Shown here in pieces: positions 11,606 through 21,105 of a DNA stretch of 64,000 bases (its first letter is position 1; every line of letters begins with the position of its first letter). The notes below the pieces were generated by a model, which saw only the letters and a list, made by a program, of their open reading frames with translations, did not search any database and was not told where the DNA came from. The DNA lies in assembly GCF_018294505.1 (NCBI RefSeq), contig NC_057811.1, forward strand, positions 28,587,298-28,651,297, read 5' to 3'. The translations under genes were made by a program, and so were the position numbers. The stretch is from Triticum aestivum. Lineage: Eukaryota; Streptophyta; Magnoliopsida; Poales; Poaceae.

Positions 11606-14453
11606 CTAACACCCCCCCGCAGTCGTGACGTCGTCGGCGGCGACGCAAAGACTGGACCGGAACTCAGAGAAAACATCCGATGGCAGGCCTTTGGTCATGA
11701 TGTCCGCGAGTTGTTGGCGCATGGGGATGTGAAGAACACGGAAGTGGCCGAGGGCGACGCGCTCCCGCACGAAATGGATGTCCAGCTCCACATGCTTAGT
11801 GCGGCGATGATGCACCGAATTGGCTGACAGGTAGACTGCGGACACATTGTCATAGTACACCAGTGCCGCCTTGGTCACTGGAGCGGAGAGCTCGCCGAGA
11901 AACTGGCGGAGCCAGATGCATTCAGCGACCGCGTTGGCAACGCCGTGGTATTCAGCTTCGGCACTGGAGCGCGATACGGTCGCCTGGCGCTTGGAGGACC
12001 AGGAGATGAGAGCATCGCCGAGGAAGACGCAGAAGCCCGACGTGGAGCGTCGGGTGTCGGGGCAGCCGGCCCAGTCCGCGTCGGTGAACGCACGGACGTC
12101 GAGCGTGGTCGAGGCGCGAAGATGAAGCCCGAGTGTGCAGGTGCCCTTCACGTACCGGAGCACGCGCTTGACGAGCGCGAGGTGACATTCGCGCGGGTCA
12201 TGCATGTGCAAGCAGATTTGCTGGACGGCGTAGGCGATCTCTGGGCGCGTGATGGTGAGGTAGTGCAGGGCCCCGGCGATGCTCCGATAGGCTGAGGGGT
12301 CGTCGACGCAGGGCCCATCGGCTGAGGGGAGTTTGCTCTTCGTGTCGATGGGTGTCGGGGAAGGGTGGCAGGTGTCCATGCCGGCGCGTTCCAGGAGTTC
12401 GTCGGCATATTGTTGTTGCGACAGGAAGAAGCCAGCTCGGGTGCGGGTCACGCGGATGCCGAGGAAGAAGGCGAGCGAGCCCAGGTCCTTCATGGTGAAT
12501 TCGCCTGTGAGGCGTTGGATGACATGGTGAAGCACGCGTGACGAGGACGCGGTGAGCACGATGTCGTCGACGTAGAGGAGGAGGAACGCCATGTCGTTGC
12601 CGTGCCGGAAGGTGAACAGCGACGAGTCCGAACGCGTAGCTGCGAAGCCAATGGAGCGGACGAAGCCGGCGAAGTGGAGGAACCAGGCACGGGGCGCCTG
12701 CTTGAGCCCGTACAAGGACTTGGAGAGGCGGCGAACGTGCTCTGGTTTGTCGGGGTCGACGAATCCGGCGGGCTGGAGGCAGTAGACTTCCTCCTCCTAG
12801 TTGCCGTGGAGGAAGGCGTTGGAGACGTCGAGGTGGTGCACCGGCCAGCCGCGTGACGCGGCCAGAGTGAGCACCGTGTGGATCGTCGCTGGCTTGACGA
12901 CGGGGGAGAACATCTCGCCGTAGTCGACGCCGGCACGCTGATGAAAGCCCCGCACGACCCAGTGTGCTTTGTAGCGGGCCAGCGCGCCGTCGGCGTCGTT
13001 TTTGTGCTTGAAGATCCACTTCCCTGTGATCAGGTTGGCGCCCGGGGGGCGGGCACCAGCTCCCACGTGCGATTGCGCACGAGCGCATGGCACCGAGCCA
13101 GTTCGGGTCGCGAACAGCAGCGCGAAGCGAACGTGGCACCGGCGACACCGATGATGAGGTAGAGGCGGTGGCCGCGTCGTAGTAGCGTGGGTTGGGGCGG
13201 AAGATGCCGCGCTGGGCACGCGTGACCATGGGCACAGGAGGCGCCGGTGCGCGGCGCGCCGCTGGTGGCGCGCTCGGAGACGAGCTGTCGGAGGAGCCGC
13301 TGGCGGAGTTGTCGGAGGAGCCGCTGGCGGAGGCGAAGACAGGCGGACCAGGCGCGGATGGGCACGTCGAGGATGGAGCCGAGCCGCCATCGGAAGCGCC
13401 CGCAGCGTACCGCGAGCTGACGCGGCGCGCCTCGCTGGTTGGCGAGGATGAGCGGGGCAGGCCGGTGATGGAGATCGGGCGCGCCGGCAGCACGGGTGAC
13501 ATGCTGCTGTCAGGCACCAGTGGAAGCGCGGGCAGCGCAGGAGGCCGGACGACGAGCGGGATCTGCAGGGTAGAGGGTATGACGGGTGGCGTAGGCGACG
13601 GGGAAGAGGATGCGAACGGGAAAACGTGTTCGTGGAAGAGAACGTGGCGAGACGTGAGGACGCGGCGAGAGGTGAGGTCAAAGCAGCGAAAACCACGATG
13701 ATCGGGAGGGTACCCGAGGAAGACGCAGGCGATAGAACGTGGCTCGAGCTTATGGCGGGTGGTGGCGGTGACGTTCGGATAGCAGAGGCATCCAAAGACG
13801 CGGAGCTGCGAGTAATCTGGGGCGACGCCGAGCAGGAGTTCATGCGGAGTGCAGGGCGCCGAGGCGCGGTAGGGCCGACGATTGAGCAGGTAGGTCGAGG
13901 TGTTGAGAGCCTCTGCCCAGAAGCGAGCGGGCATGTGCGCATGACAGAGAAGCACACGAACGCCGTCGTTGATCGTGCGGAGAACTCGCTCGTCCTTGCC
14001 GTTCTGCTGACTGGTGTATGGGCAGGTGAGACGGAAGTGTGTGCCGTGGCGAGCAAGCAGAGAGCGCACGGCTGCGCTGTCGAATTCACGACCATTGCCC
14101 ATTTGCAGTGCAAGTATGGGTAACTGAAACTGAGTCTGAACATAGGCAAAGAAATCAACAAGTATGGGAAGAACTTCAGACATGTGTTTCAGAGGGAAAG
14201 TCCAGACATAGTGACTGAAATCATCTAGTATAACTAAGTAAAACTGATAGCCGGATATGCTTACAACGGGAGCGGTCCATACATCAAGGTGTAAAAGCTG
14301 GAAAGAACTAGCAGTGGTGGATGTCTGAAACGGGAGCCAGGTGTGTTTGCCAACACGACAGGCATGACAGACAGGCGGATCACGGCAGAACTCCAGGGAC
14401 TGATCAACAGCAACAGTGCGGAGTGCGGCAGCCCCTGGGTGGCCATGCGTTGG
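11606..14453 (-). pseudogene. Copia integrase - reverse transcriptase - RNase H remnant, unit A
   Basis: In minus-strand order: the end of the pre-integrase zinc region (VCHACRVGKH), the integrase core (LHLDVWTAP, NGREFDS, NGKDER), a Ser/Pro-rich linker, reverse transcriptase (ITGKWIFKHK, NAFLHGN, YGLKQAPRAW, and the catalytic LLYVDDIVL intact), then RNase H (FTDADWAGC, SSAEAEY). Lesions: integrase has QMGNGREF where the second catalytic Asp is expected (QxDNG), a small deletion near 13085 shifts frame, and a TAG at 12797-12799 interrupts RT after NAFLHGN. It could not support transposition. Confidence 0.88.
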
Positions 14454-15459
14454 TGCCGGGTGCAGGCGTGGGGTACGCCGGGGGAGGGCGGGGAGCCTGG
14501 GAGGACGGCGTGGGCGGGCCACCAATGCCGTTGCCACGTCTGCGGCGGCGTCCGCGCCCACGCCCTTGGTTGGTGTTGCTGGGCGGGGGTGTGGGTGGTG
14601 TAGGAGAGCCGCCACGCCCGGCGACGAGAGCGTGCGCAGACTGCTGGCGAGTGGTCGACTGCTCTGCTCGGTGTTCCTCAAGCAGGACGAAGGAGCGCAC
14701 CTGCAGGAACGACGGGAGCGGGACCTGCGAGGTGATGTGAGGGATGGCGGAGTGGAACTGCTGGTTCAGACCGCGGAGCAGGTTGAAGACCTGCCGCGAG
14801 TCGGTTACCGGCTGCCCGAGGTCGCGGAGTCGATCCGTGAACGACTTCATCTTGGTGCAGTACGCCATGATCGACATGTCGCCCTGAACGACATAGTGGT
14901 ACTCGGCGTCGAGGTAGACAGCGCGAGCGAGGTGGTTGTCGCGGAAGATTCCATCGACCGCAGTCCAGATGGCCAGAGCAGTGTCGTCCGGCTGCATGAC
15001 GACGTCGAGCAGGTCCGGCGATATGGTAGTGTAGAACCAGTGGACGACGACGTGATCAGCCATGCCCCACTCGGGATCATCGTGGCGGTGGATGGCCATG
15101 GCGTCGACGTGAGTGCGGAGGCCGAACATGCCGATGACGGTGTCGAAGTGGCGGCGCCACTGCGTGTAGTTGCCGGCGAGAAGGTCGAGGGTGACCGGGA
15201 CATGACGACGGATGTCCACGGTCTGCAGGATCGCGGAGGCGACAGGTGCTGTAGGAGGAGGAGGAGGGATGACGGGCACCGCGGGCGCGACAGGTGCTGG
15301 AGCCGGCGGTGCGTTGGCCAGGGGGACAGCGTTGAGGACGCCGTCGGCGCCGTGCTGCGAGGAGCGAGGGGACACGACGGGGTTGTCATCCATGGCGGTG
15401 GAAGCGGGACTGGCGACCTGCGCGAAGGGATTGAGCAGGTCGGGGGAGTCTGATACCAT
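14404..15459 (-). pseudogene. Copia gag (UBN2-like) remnant, unit A
   Basis: The frame starts at the ATG overlapping the primer-binding site and encodes a copia-type gag: LLAGNYTQWRRHF near residue 95, a FTDRLRDLGQPV motif, LLRGLNQQFHSAI, then a Pro/Gly/Arg-rich tail. I see no CCHC zinc knuckle. The frame ends prematurely because the 721-bp deletion near 14453 removes the C-terminal tail, the protease and the pre-integrase core and joins it out of frame to integrase sequence. In unit B the same frame continues into protease and integrase. Confidence 0.85.
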
Positions 15460-15680
15460 ATAGGAAAGAAGGATTAGGAGGAATAATTCACCACACTTTG
15501 ATTGAGCTCTCGGTTGGGTCTTATGTACAGATTACAGGGCCAGGGAGATCATGGGGTGATCCACTACCTGGGATCGTGCGCCACGATCACTATATGCGTG
15601 CGCCACGATTATATACACACATGCTACAACTAGTGTCTACGCAACTACGGTATAGCAGTACAATAAAGTCTAACAGGGCG

Positions 15681-15850
15681 GCCACCGGCGGGGAGGGCGG
15701 GATCCGTGCGGGGTGGCGGGATTTGGGCAGGCGGTGGGCTCGGGGGAGGGCGATGGCAGCGAAGCAGCAAGGAGGGGCTGGAGGAGATGAAACGAAAGAG
15801 GTCGCGTGACACAGCGACAGCGTAGTCCAATCCCCTCGCTGCTGATTTAA
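15681..15850 (-). other. GC-rich leader of the LIMR-like pseudogene, displaced by the copia element, unit A
   Basis: GC-rich sequence on the far side of the copia insertion. Because the target duplication shows this DNA was continuous with 11246-11385, it is most simply the promoter or 5' leader of the LIMR-like gene. No TATA box or defined motif is assigned. The unit B counterpart is 40610-40775. Confidence 0.4.
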
Positions 15851-15858
15851 AAAAAAGG

Positions 15859-16091
15859 TAATGATAACTCCCGAACGTTCGGGAGTTAAGCATGGCAACC
15901 CGAACGGGTTTAGATGGCAAGTTTAGTTTGCGTGAGATTAGGGAAACATGGCAATTTTCTGACAAAAGAAATGAAAAAGGACGAAGTTGCCATCCCCTAT
16001 CAACTAAAGTTGCCATCCCCTATAAATTAAAGTTGCCATGTAAAAACGTTCGGGACGAAATGCTCAAAATCCGAACGTTCGGAAGTTACTG
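15859..16091. mobile_element. Putative MITE with CCGAACGTTCGG ends, unit A
   Basis: A segment of about 230 bp bounded by inverted repeats of about 20 bp, each containing the palindrome CCGAACGTTCGG (15871-15882 and 16071-16082). The interior repeats AAAGTTGCCATCCCCTAT and has no coding capacity. A-rich flanks resembling each other (TTTAAAAAAAA and TTCAAAAAAA) might be a diverged target duplication of about 9-10 bp, as in Mutator-like elements; this is weak. Unit B has the same element at 40786-41019. Confidence 0.5.
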
Positions 16092-16595
16092 GATTCAAAA
16101 AAATCCCCTTGCTGCCAATCGCTGGCCCGTTTCTTTTTTCGCCCAATCGCTAGGTGATGACGTGGCTATCGCGGGAAGGCGCCCTTGATGCGTAGTCGAA
16201 TGGTTTTAATTAATAGGAAACGAGTGCTTACTCTAGTTACTGAATCATGTACACCAAATAAAGCCATTTACACGTAGTTAATGACAAAAAAAGTTGATGT
16301 TTGCTACGCAAATGTGTAGTACAAATTAAGAAGTGCAAGATTAAAAAAAAATGCTGGTCCTTGATTCGTTGTTGATCGTCAGCATGCCATCATCAATTTG
16401 TAGTTAATTATCATACAAATTGGCTCTTTCATAGAGTTGGAGGCTAGCTCCTTTGATCAGCACGCGCTTAAACACAAACAGCACGTATATGTTTTGTCTC
16501 CGGAGTTCAATTCTTCATCGGCCAGCAAAAATGGCCCGACCGGGTAGAGGAAAAGGCATGTTTGTTAGTACGCCTGGAGGAAATGCCTTTGATTA

Positions 16596-18038
16596 CGGCA
16601 TCTTCAACAGCGACCAGTAAATTTCCTTCCGCGTTCGTTCACGGATAGGGGATCAGTCTGCGGATACGAATACAGGAATCATCCATCCAACGCTGTCCGC
16701 GTATATTTCAAACACATTTTTTTTTTAAAATAGGATGAAATTCATGCAAACACAATGGATTTCATACAAACCGGACAAAAATGTTTACATTTTGGACATA
16801 TTTTTTTACTAAAAACTCTACAGCCGGCGCCGGCGAATATCCACCCCGGCGACATGGATACCCTTGACTAGTCTACTGCCGGCCGCAGCGGATCTCCAAT
16901 GTCGTCCCCATATCCGGCAGCTATGAGCCCTAGAGGTATATGCTTCAGCGCAAAGAGCGGCTCGCCTCCCTACCGCTCATCGGAGTGGAACAACCAGCTG
17001 ATGCTTCTGCCGATGGAAAGGGTCCCTACGCTACACGGATTAGAGTTGGTTTTCGGCTGGGAACGGCGGTGGCCTGCCAGAGGGCAAGACACCGACTGTG
17101 TATGCTGGTGTCACCTGGTGTGGCATTCGTGGGACCCAAGCGGCAGCGCCTCCTCGATGATGGCGGCGAGCGCGGACGTGTTTGACACCACCTCGTCGAT
17201 GTCCGTGCAGCCGGCTTCTTTCTCTGTAGGAAGGACGCGGTTACGCTTGCGTTGACATCGGATGACTCGGTCACATGCACGGGAGGGGCGGTACGACATG
17301 GCACCGCCAATGGCAGCCATGATGCCCACGCCACCGTGCTCCCTCCCAGTGCCGATCTAGAGCAACTTGCCACTCCTCTGCTCGTGACCGGTGGGCTTGA
17401 CGGGCCACCTAGCCATTTTTTATGCCAGACAACTCTTCTTCCTGCTCGTCAGATGTCATGGATAAAACTGTTTAAGGAGGAAAATGATGAGTGGACGTGT
17501 GATGCGGTTCTTGCCCAACATCTGACATTGTTTAAATAGCGAGGGGAGACGAGAGGAGCCAACCGGCGTACTGTTTAATGCCAACCGGCTCGCGAACGAA
17601 CATGTGGCCGGAGTAATTATCCTAGCACACACGCGGGTTTAATGGTGGAAGGCGGGCAGTCTGCAGGAATGAGGCGAGGATGTGTGCTTAGCCGGCGTGC
17701 AGCAGGCGGCGCCCTCGGCCGGCGTGCTGCTTCCATTGCGGAGGCAGTGAGAGGTCGCGTCCGCTCTGCAGCGCATGAATGCGGGCAGCTGGCGCAGAGC
17801 GGGAACGCGTGCGGGCGAGGGAGGAGGGGGTTTGGGCGGGTGGTCAGAAGAGGTCGTGGGTGTTGTCCGAACGCCTGCAAAGCCCCCCTCCATGTTTGTC
17901 TCCAGTTTGCGGGAGAAAGTACGTCCGGACCGTCTCCAATGGACCAATACAGGCCCGCATTGGATAGCACAACACGTCCGGACCATGTGGTCCGGATGGT
18001 TGTGGACAGTTTAATTGAGGGTCGGCGTTGGAGATGCC
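16596..18038. mobile_element. PIF/Harbinger-like non-autonomous element, unit A
   Basis: A 1443-bp element with imperfect terminal inverted repeats of about 19 bp (GGCATCTTCAACAGCGACC at the left, the complement of GGTCGGCGTTGGAGATGCC at the right) and TTA on both sides (16593-16595 and 18039-18041), the target duplication typical of PIF/Harbinger transposons. No transposase was recognised. The centre (about 16890-17540) is GC-rich, with reading frames that match nothing I know; it may be captured host sequence. Confidence 0.72.
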
Positions 18039-18041
18039 TTA

Positions 18042-18760
18042 GAGTTTATGAATCCATTGTGTTTTTCTAATCATAAAAAATCACTTACAATAAGTTATAA
18101 GGAAAGACACGTTTATATGTTAGGTTCAGACTCCAGCTTTCGTTTTACATATGCTTTATTCATCCGACTGATTCCAATAGAGTGAGCCTAGCGTTGTTTT
18201 TCTGGAAACTCGCGGGATAAGGAGACATGCATACACATTCTTTCAAGCAAATCACATCCATTTTTTTTAACTCATTTTTCTTCTTTTAATAATATAATAG
18301 ATCATTTATATTTTTTATCTGAAACAGTTGACGTGTAATTTATATTGTAATCTGAGGATAATGTTTGGATTTTACTTTCAAATATATTTGAAATGGCCAT
18401 GATGGAATCACATCCATTTATTTTATTATTATTTGAATTTGATCCAAAAGATAAATAATGAGTAGAGGTCATGTCAACTTTTCTGAGAACTTTGCTAATC
18501 AAAATATAAATTGTATTTAAAAACATCTATTTTTTAGCACGCATGAAAAACATAACACGTATCTTTTCACACATAATGAACGGTTGTCATAAGAACTCAT
18601 GCCATGCCACAACCTCCCTCCGACCCTGCCAACATTGTTGCAGCTGCACTCGCAAGCCTTAGCGTAGATGATAATTTATACAATTTGCGTAAAACAAAAT
18701 AAGATCTACAAATGAATAGAAGCTAGAACGTACATTGGCATGCACACACATTGCAAGCCA
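18042..18760. other. AT-rich distal upstream region of the gliadin gene, unit A
   Basis: About 700 bp without a recognised gene or transposon end. The sequence is AT-rich with runs of T and no coding signal. It may contain distal regulatory DNA of the gliadin, but no motif supports that here. The counterpart is 42968-43690. Confidence 0.5.
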
Positions 18761-18829
18761 TACTAAGCTGATAAGTGTTAATAACTTGTACAACATATAC
18801 AACACTTAAGACAAGTAAAAGCAATTTGA

Positions 18830-18837
18830 TGAGTCAT
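18830..18837 (+). promoter_or_regulatory. GCN4-like motif TGAGTCAT, distal copy, unit A
   Basis: Perfect TGAGTCAT, the bZIP (Opaque2/SPA-type) site of cereal endosperm promoters, with an AGTAAAAG prolamin-box-like match just upstream. It lies about 680 bp before the ATG. Confidence 0.65.
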
Positions 18838-19003
18838 GGTCTATCAAAGCCACATTACTAGTCTAATCCATCTTAACAGGTCACACATGATTAAAATCTT
18901 GTTTGTGTGCAAGTCAAGCTTATCTAGTTTACATGTAACAACTTGTAGAACATTACAAAATTTATGTTTGCTAATAACTTCTAGAACACTACAACACTTG
19001 ACA

Positions 19004-19027
19004 TGTAAAAGGAATTTGATGAGTCAT
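19004..19027 (+). promoter_or_regulatory. Prolamin box plus GCN4 motif, middle copy, unit A
   Basis: TGTAAAA (19004-19010) followed by TGAGTCAT (19020-19027): the paired endosperm box arrangement bound by DOF (PBF-type) and bZIP factors. It lies about 490 bp before the ATG and arose as a duplicate of the 18830 site. Confidence 0.7.
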
Positions 19028-19195
19028 GGCCTACTAAAGCAAGTTATATTACTAGTCTTATCTACCATAACAGGCCACACAAGATTACAAACCAAGTTCT
19101 GTGCCAGCCATGCTTATCTAGTTTATGCGTAACAATTTGCAGAAAATTACAAACTTAGTTTCAGAAAAATAGGCAATCTAGATTAGTGTTTGAGC

Positions 19196-19219
19196 TGTAA
19201 AGTGAATAAAATGAGTCAT
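19196..19219 (+). promoter_or_regulatory. Endosperm box at about -300, unit A
   Basis: TGTAAAG (19196-19202) and TGAGTCAT (19212-19219), nine bases apart and roughly 300 bp upstream of the ATG, exactly where prolamin promoters carry the '-300 element'. It predicts endosperm-specific expression if the rest of the promoter works. Confidence 0.85.
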
Positions 19220-19405
19220 GCGTGTTATCACACCTTTTTGGTTGTGGAATGATAGTGCAACAACAAGGAACTTTAATGACCAGTTCAAGAATACACTTGT
19301 AAGTAGTGCCACCGAACACAACATACCAAATTATGATTTTGAGAAGCATCCAAGCACATCCACACAAGCAAATGCCAATTGTGAAAGAGATCATGCCATG
19401 GCAGC

Positions 19406-19413
19406 TATAAATA
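19406..19413 (+). promoter_or_regulatory. TATA box of gliadin, unit A
   Basis: TATAAATA located 104 bp upstream of the ATG, in the usual position for alpha-gliadin genes. Confidence 0.85.
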
Positions 19414-19509
19414 GGCCCGTAGCATGACGATCATCCTTCCTCATCCATCATTCTCATAAGTAGAGCGCATCATTTAAGCCAAGCAAGCAGTGCTCAATAC
19501 AAATCCACC

Positions 19510-20361
19510 ATGAAGACCTTTCTCATCCTTGCCCTCCTTGCTATTGTAGCAACCACCGCCACAATTGCAGTTAGAGTTCCAGTGCCACAATTGCAGCCAC
19601 AAAATCCATCTCAGCAACAACCACAAGAGCAAGTTCCATTGGTACAACAACAGCAATTTCCAGGGCAGCAACAACCATTTCCACCACAACAGCCATATCC
19701 GCAGCCGCAACCATTTCCATCACAACAACCATATCTGCAGCTGCAACCATTTCCGCAGCCGCAACTACCATATCCGCAGCCGCAACCATTTCGACCACAA
19801 CAACCATATCCACAACCGCAACCACAGTATTCGCAACCACAACAACCAATTTCACAGCAGCAGCAGCAGCAGCAACAACAACAACAACAACAACAACAGA
19901 TCCTTCAACAAATTTTGCAACAATAACTGATTCCATGCAGGGATGTTGTATTGCAACAACACAGCATAGCGCATGGAAGCTCACAAGTTTTGCAACAAAG
20001 TACTTACCAGCTGGTGCAACAATTGTGTTGTCAACAGCTGTGGCAGATCCCCGAGCAGTCGCGGTGCCAAGCCATCCACAATGTTGTTCATGCTATTATT
20101 CTGCATCAACAACAACAACAACAACAACAACCGTTGAGCCAGGTCTGCTTCCAACAGCCTCAACAACAATATCCATCAGGCCAGGGCTCCTTCCAGCCAT
20201 CTTAGCAAAACCCACAGGCCCAGGGCTCTGTCCAGCCTCAACAACTGCCCCAGTTTGAGGAAATAAGGAACCTAGCGCTAGAGACGCTACCTGCAATGTG
20301 CAATGTCTATATCCCTCCATATTGCACCATTGCTCCAGTTGGCATCTTCGGTACTAACTGA
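19510..20361 (+). pseudogene. Alpha/beta-gliadin pseudogene, unit A
   Basis: Intronless 284-codon gliadin frame: signal peptide (residues 1-20), Pro/Gln-rich repetitive domain, polyglutamine of 15, first unique domain, a second polyglutamine of 8, then the C-terminal domain. It is broken by TAA at 19924-19926 (codon 139, a Gln position) and TAG at 20203-20205 (codon 232, also Gln). Both are C-to-T changes of CAA or CAG, the usual decay route of these Gln-rich genes. No frameshift is present. The downstream part also has a Ser-to-Cys change (SQVCFQQ), adding a seventh cysteine codon. Promoter and polyadenylation signals look intact, so a message could still be made and would give only a 138-residue repetitive peptide. 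Confidence 0.95.
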
Positions 20362-20438
20362 GAATAGAATAACTCTAGTAGTAGATATATGATACACCGT
20401 TTTCTTAGTCCATGGTTTGGTCGTTGTAGCGGTGAAAA

Positions 20439-20501
20439 AATAAAGTGACATGCACTATCATGTAAGAACCCGAACTATACTATTTCAAACATGGGAATAA
20501 A
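20439..20501 (+). terminator. Polyadenylation signals of gliadin, unit A
   Basis: Two AATAAA hexamers, 20439-20444 and 20496-20501, lie 80-140 bp after the stop codon, the tandem arrangement common in gliadin genes. Confidence 0.75.
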
Positions 20502-20853
20502 AGACAAACACATGTCTTGTCTACATATGATTGTTTGTTTGAGTTCCACTCATGTGCCCACTCACAAGTTCACCCCTAATTATATATATTATGCATTAAG
20601 TAGATATTTATGTTGCATTAATCTAAAGATAACAAAATGAGTCTGAAATTTGAATTAAATTGAAGTATTTCCTTGGACTTTCAAATGGAGTATTATTAAA
20701 GTAGTAAGGACTATCCACATCCTTGGCTTGCCCTTGATCAATTATTTCCAGAGAAGCATTCAATTCATCAATCAATTACATTGATTTTTGTGGCTGGTAC
20801 TTCTCCTCAACATGAGTATATTCATCGCGGCTACTCCAAATAGCCATGAATGA

Positions 20854-20881
20854 GGTACCGGTGCTCTGGAGCACTGGTACC
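20854..20881. repeat. 28-bp near-perfect palindrome, unit A
   Basis: Arms GGTACCGGTGCTC and GAGCACTGGTACC separated by TG, with one mismatch. The preceding sequence (20502-20853) holds nothing recognised. The same palindrome is at 45811-45838 in unit B. Confidence 0.8.
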
Positions 20882-20883
20882 TA

Positions 20884-21105
20884 ACTGCTTCTCATGTGAA
20901 GGGGTGCGGGCGCGGGAGAGGTGTTTTTGGTGGGCCAGGGGAGTAAGAAGCGGCCGTGGCAGCGGTCCAGACGCCCACAAAGCCCCGTAGTTTGTTTTTG
21001 GTTTACAGGAAAATGCACATCCAGACTGGCCTGCGGGCCGATATAGGACCGTATTGGATGGCAAAACATGTCCGGATGGTCGCGAGCGGTTTAAGGGTTA
21101 GCTTT
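20884..21105. mobile_element. Truncated end of a Harbinger-like element, unit A
   Basis: This segment parallels the last 200 bp of the 16596-18038 element: CACAAAGCCCC, GGTTTACAGGAAAA-type sequence, GTATTGGATGGCAAAACA, TCCGGATGG, then TTAAGGGT. The terminal repeat is missing, and the homology stops at the TGTAACACCC start of the next element. I infer a related element cut by a later insertion. Confidence 0.45.

Larger units (their letters stand above)
11391..15675 (-). mobile_element. Ty1-copia retrotransposon, unit A
   Basis: Complete but defective element on the minus strand. The 5' LTR is 15459-15675 and the 3' LTR 11391-11611 (about 217-221 bp, starting TGTTAGACT on the minus strand). 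The primer site TGGTATCAGA, matching initiator Met-tRNA, abuts the 5' LTR, and a G-rich polypurine tract abuts the 3' LTR. Target duplication GGGCG is perfect (11386-11390 and 15676-15680). It landed in the GC-rich leader just upstream of the LIMR-like pseudogene. Compared with unit B it has lost 721 bp after about 14453. Confidence 0.92.
18770..19140 (+). repeat. Duplicated promoter segment of about 190 bp, unit A
   Basis: Two diverged direct copies of about 190 bp. Each has AATAACTT...AACACTT, then a GTAAAAG motif, GAATTTGATGAGTCATGG or its near match, TATTACTAGTCT, TAACAGG, and GCTTATCTAGTTTA. The pair is conserved in unit B (about 43696-44066). Each copy brings its own GCN4-like box. Confidence 0.75.

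Noticed and set aside
12198..14681. An 827-codon frame as a single gene in the unit A copia
   Set aside because: Only its first part is integrase. After a small deletion near 13085 the frame reads a shadow of RT and RNase H; the conserved motifs continue in other frames.
13192..15453. Long plus-strand frames over the copia element (for example 14416-15453, 39513-40406)
   Set aside because: They are antisense shadows of GC-rich minus-strand gag-pol; they carry no known domain.
17642..18070. 142-codon frame conserved in units A and B inside the Harbinger-like element
   Set aside because: It overlaps other open frames on both strands and runs into the terminal repeat; conservation reflects recent duplication.
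19571..19984. Minus-strand and plus-frame-2 ORFs over the gliadin gene
   Set aside because: Shadows of the CAA/CAG-rich coding sequence (poly-Val, poly-Leu, poly-Asn translations).
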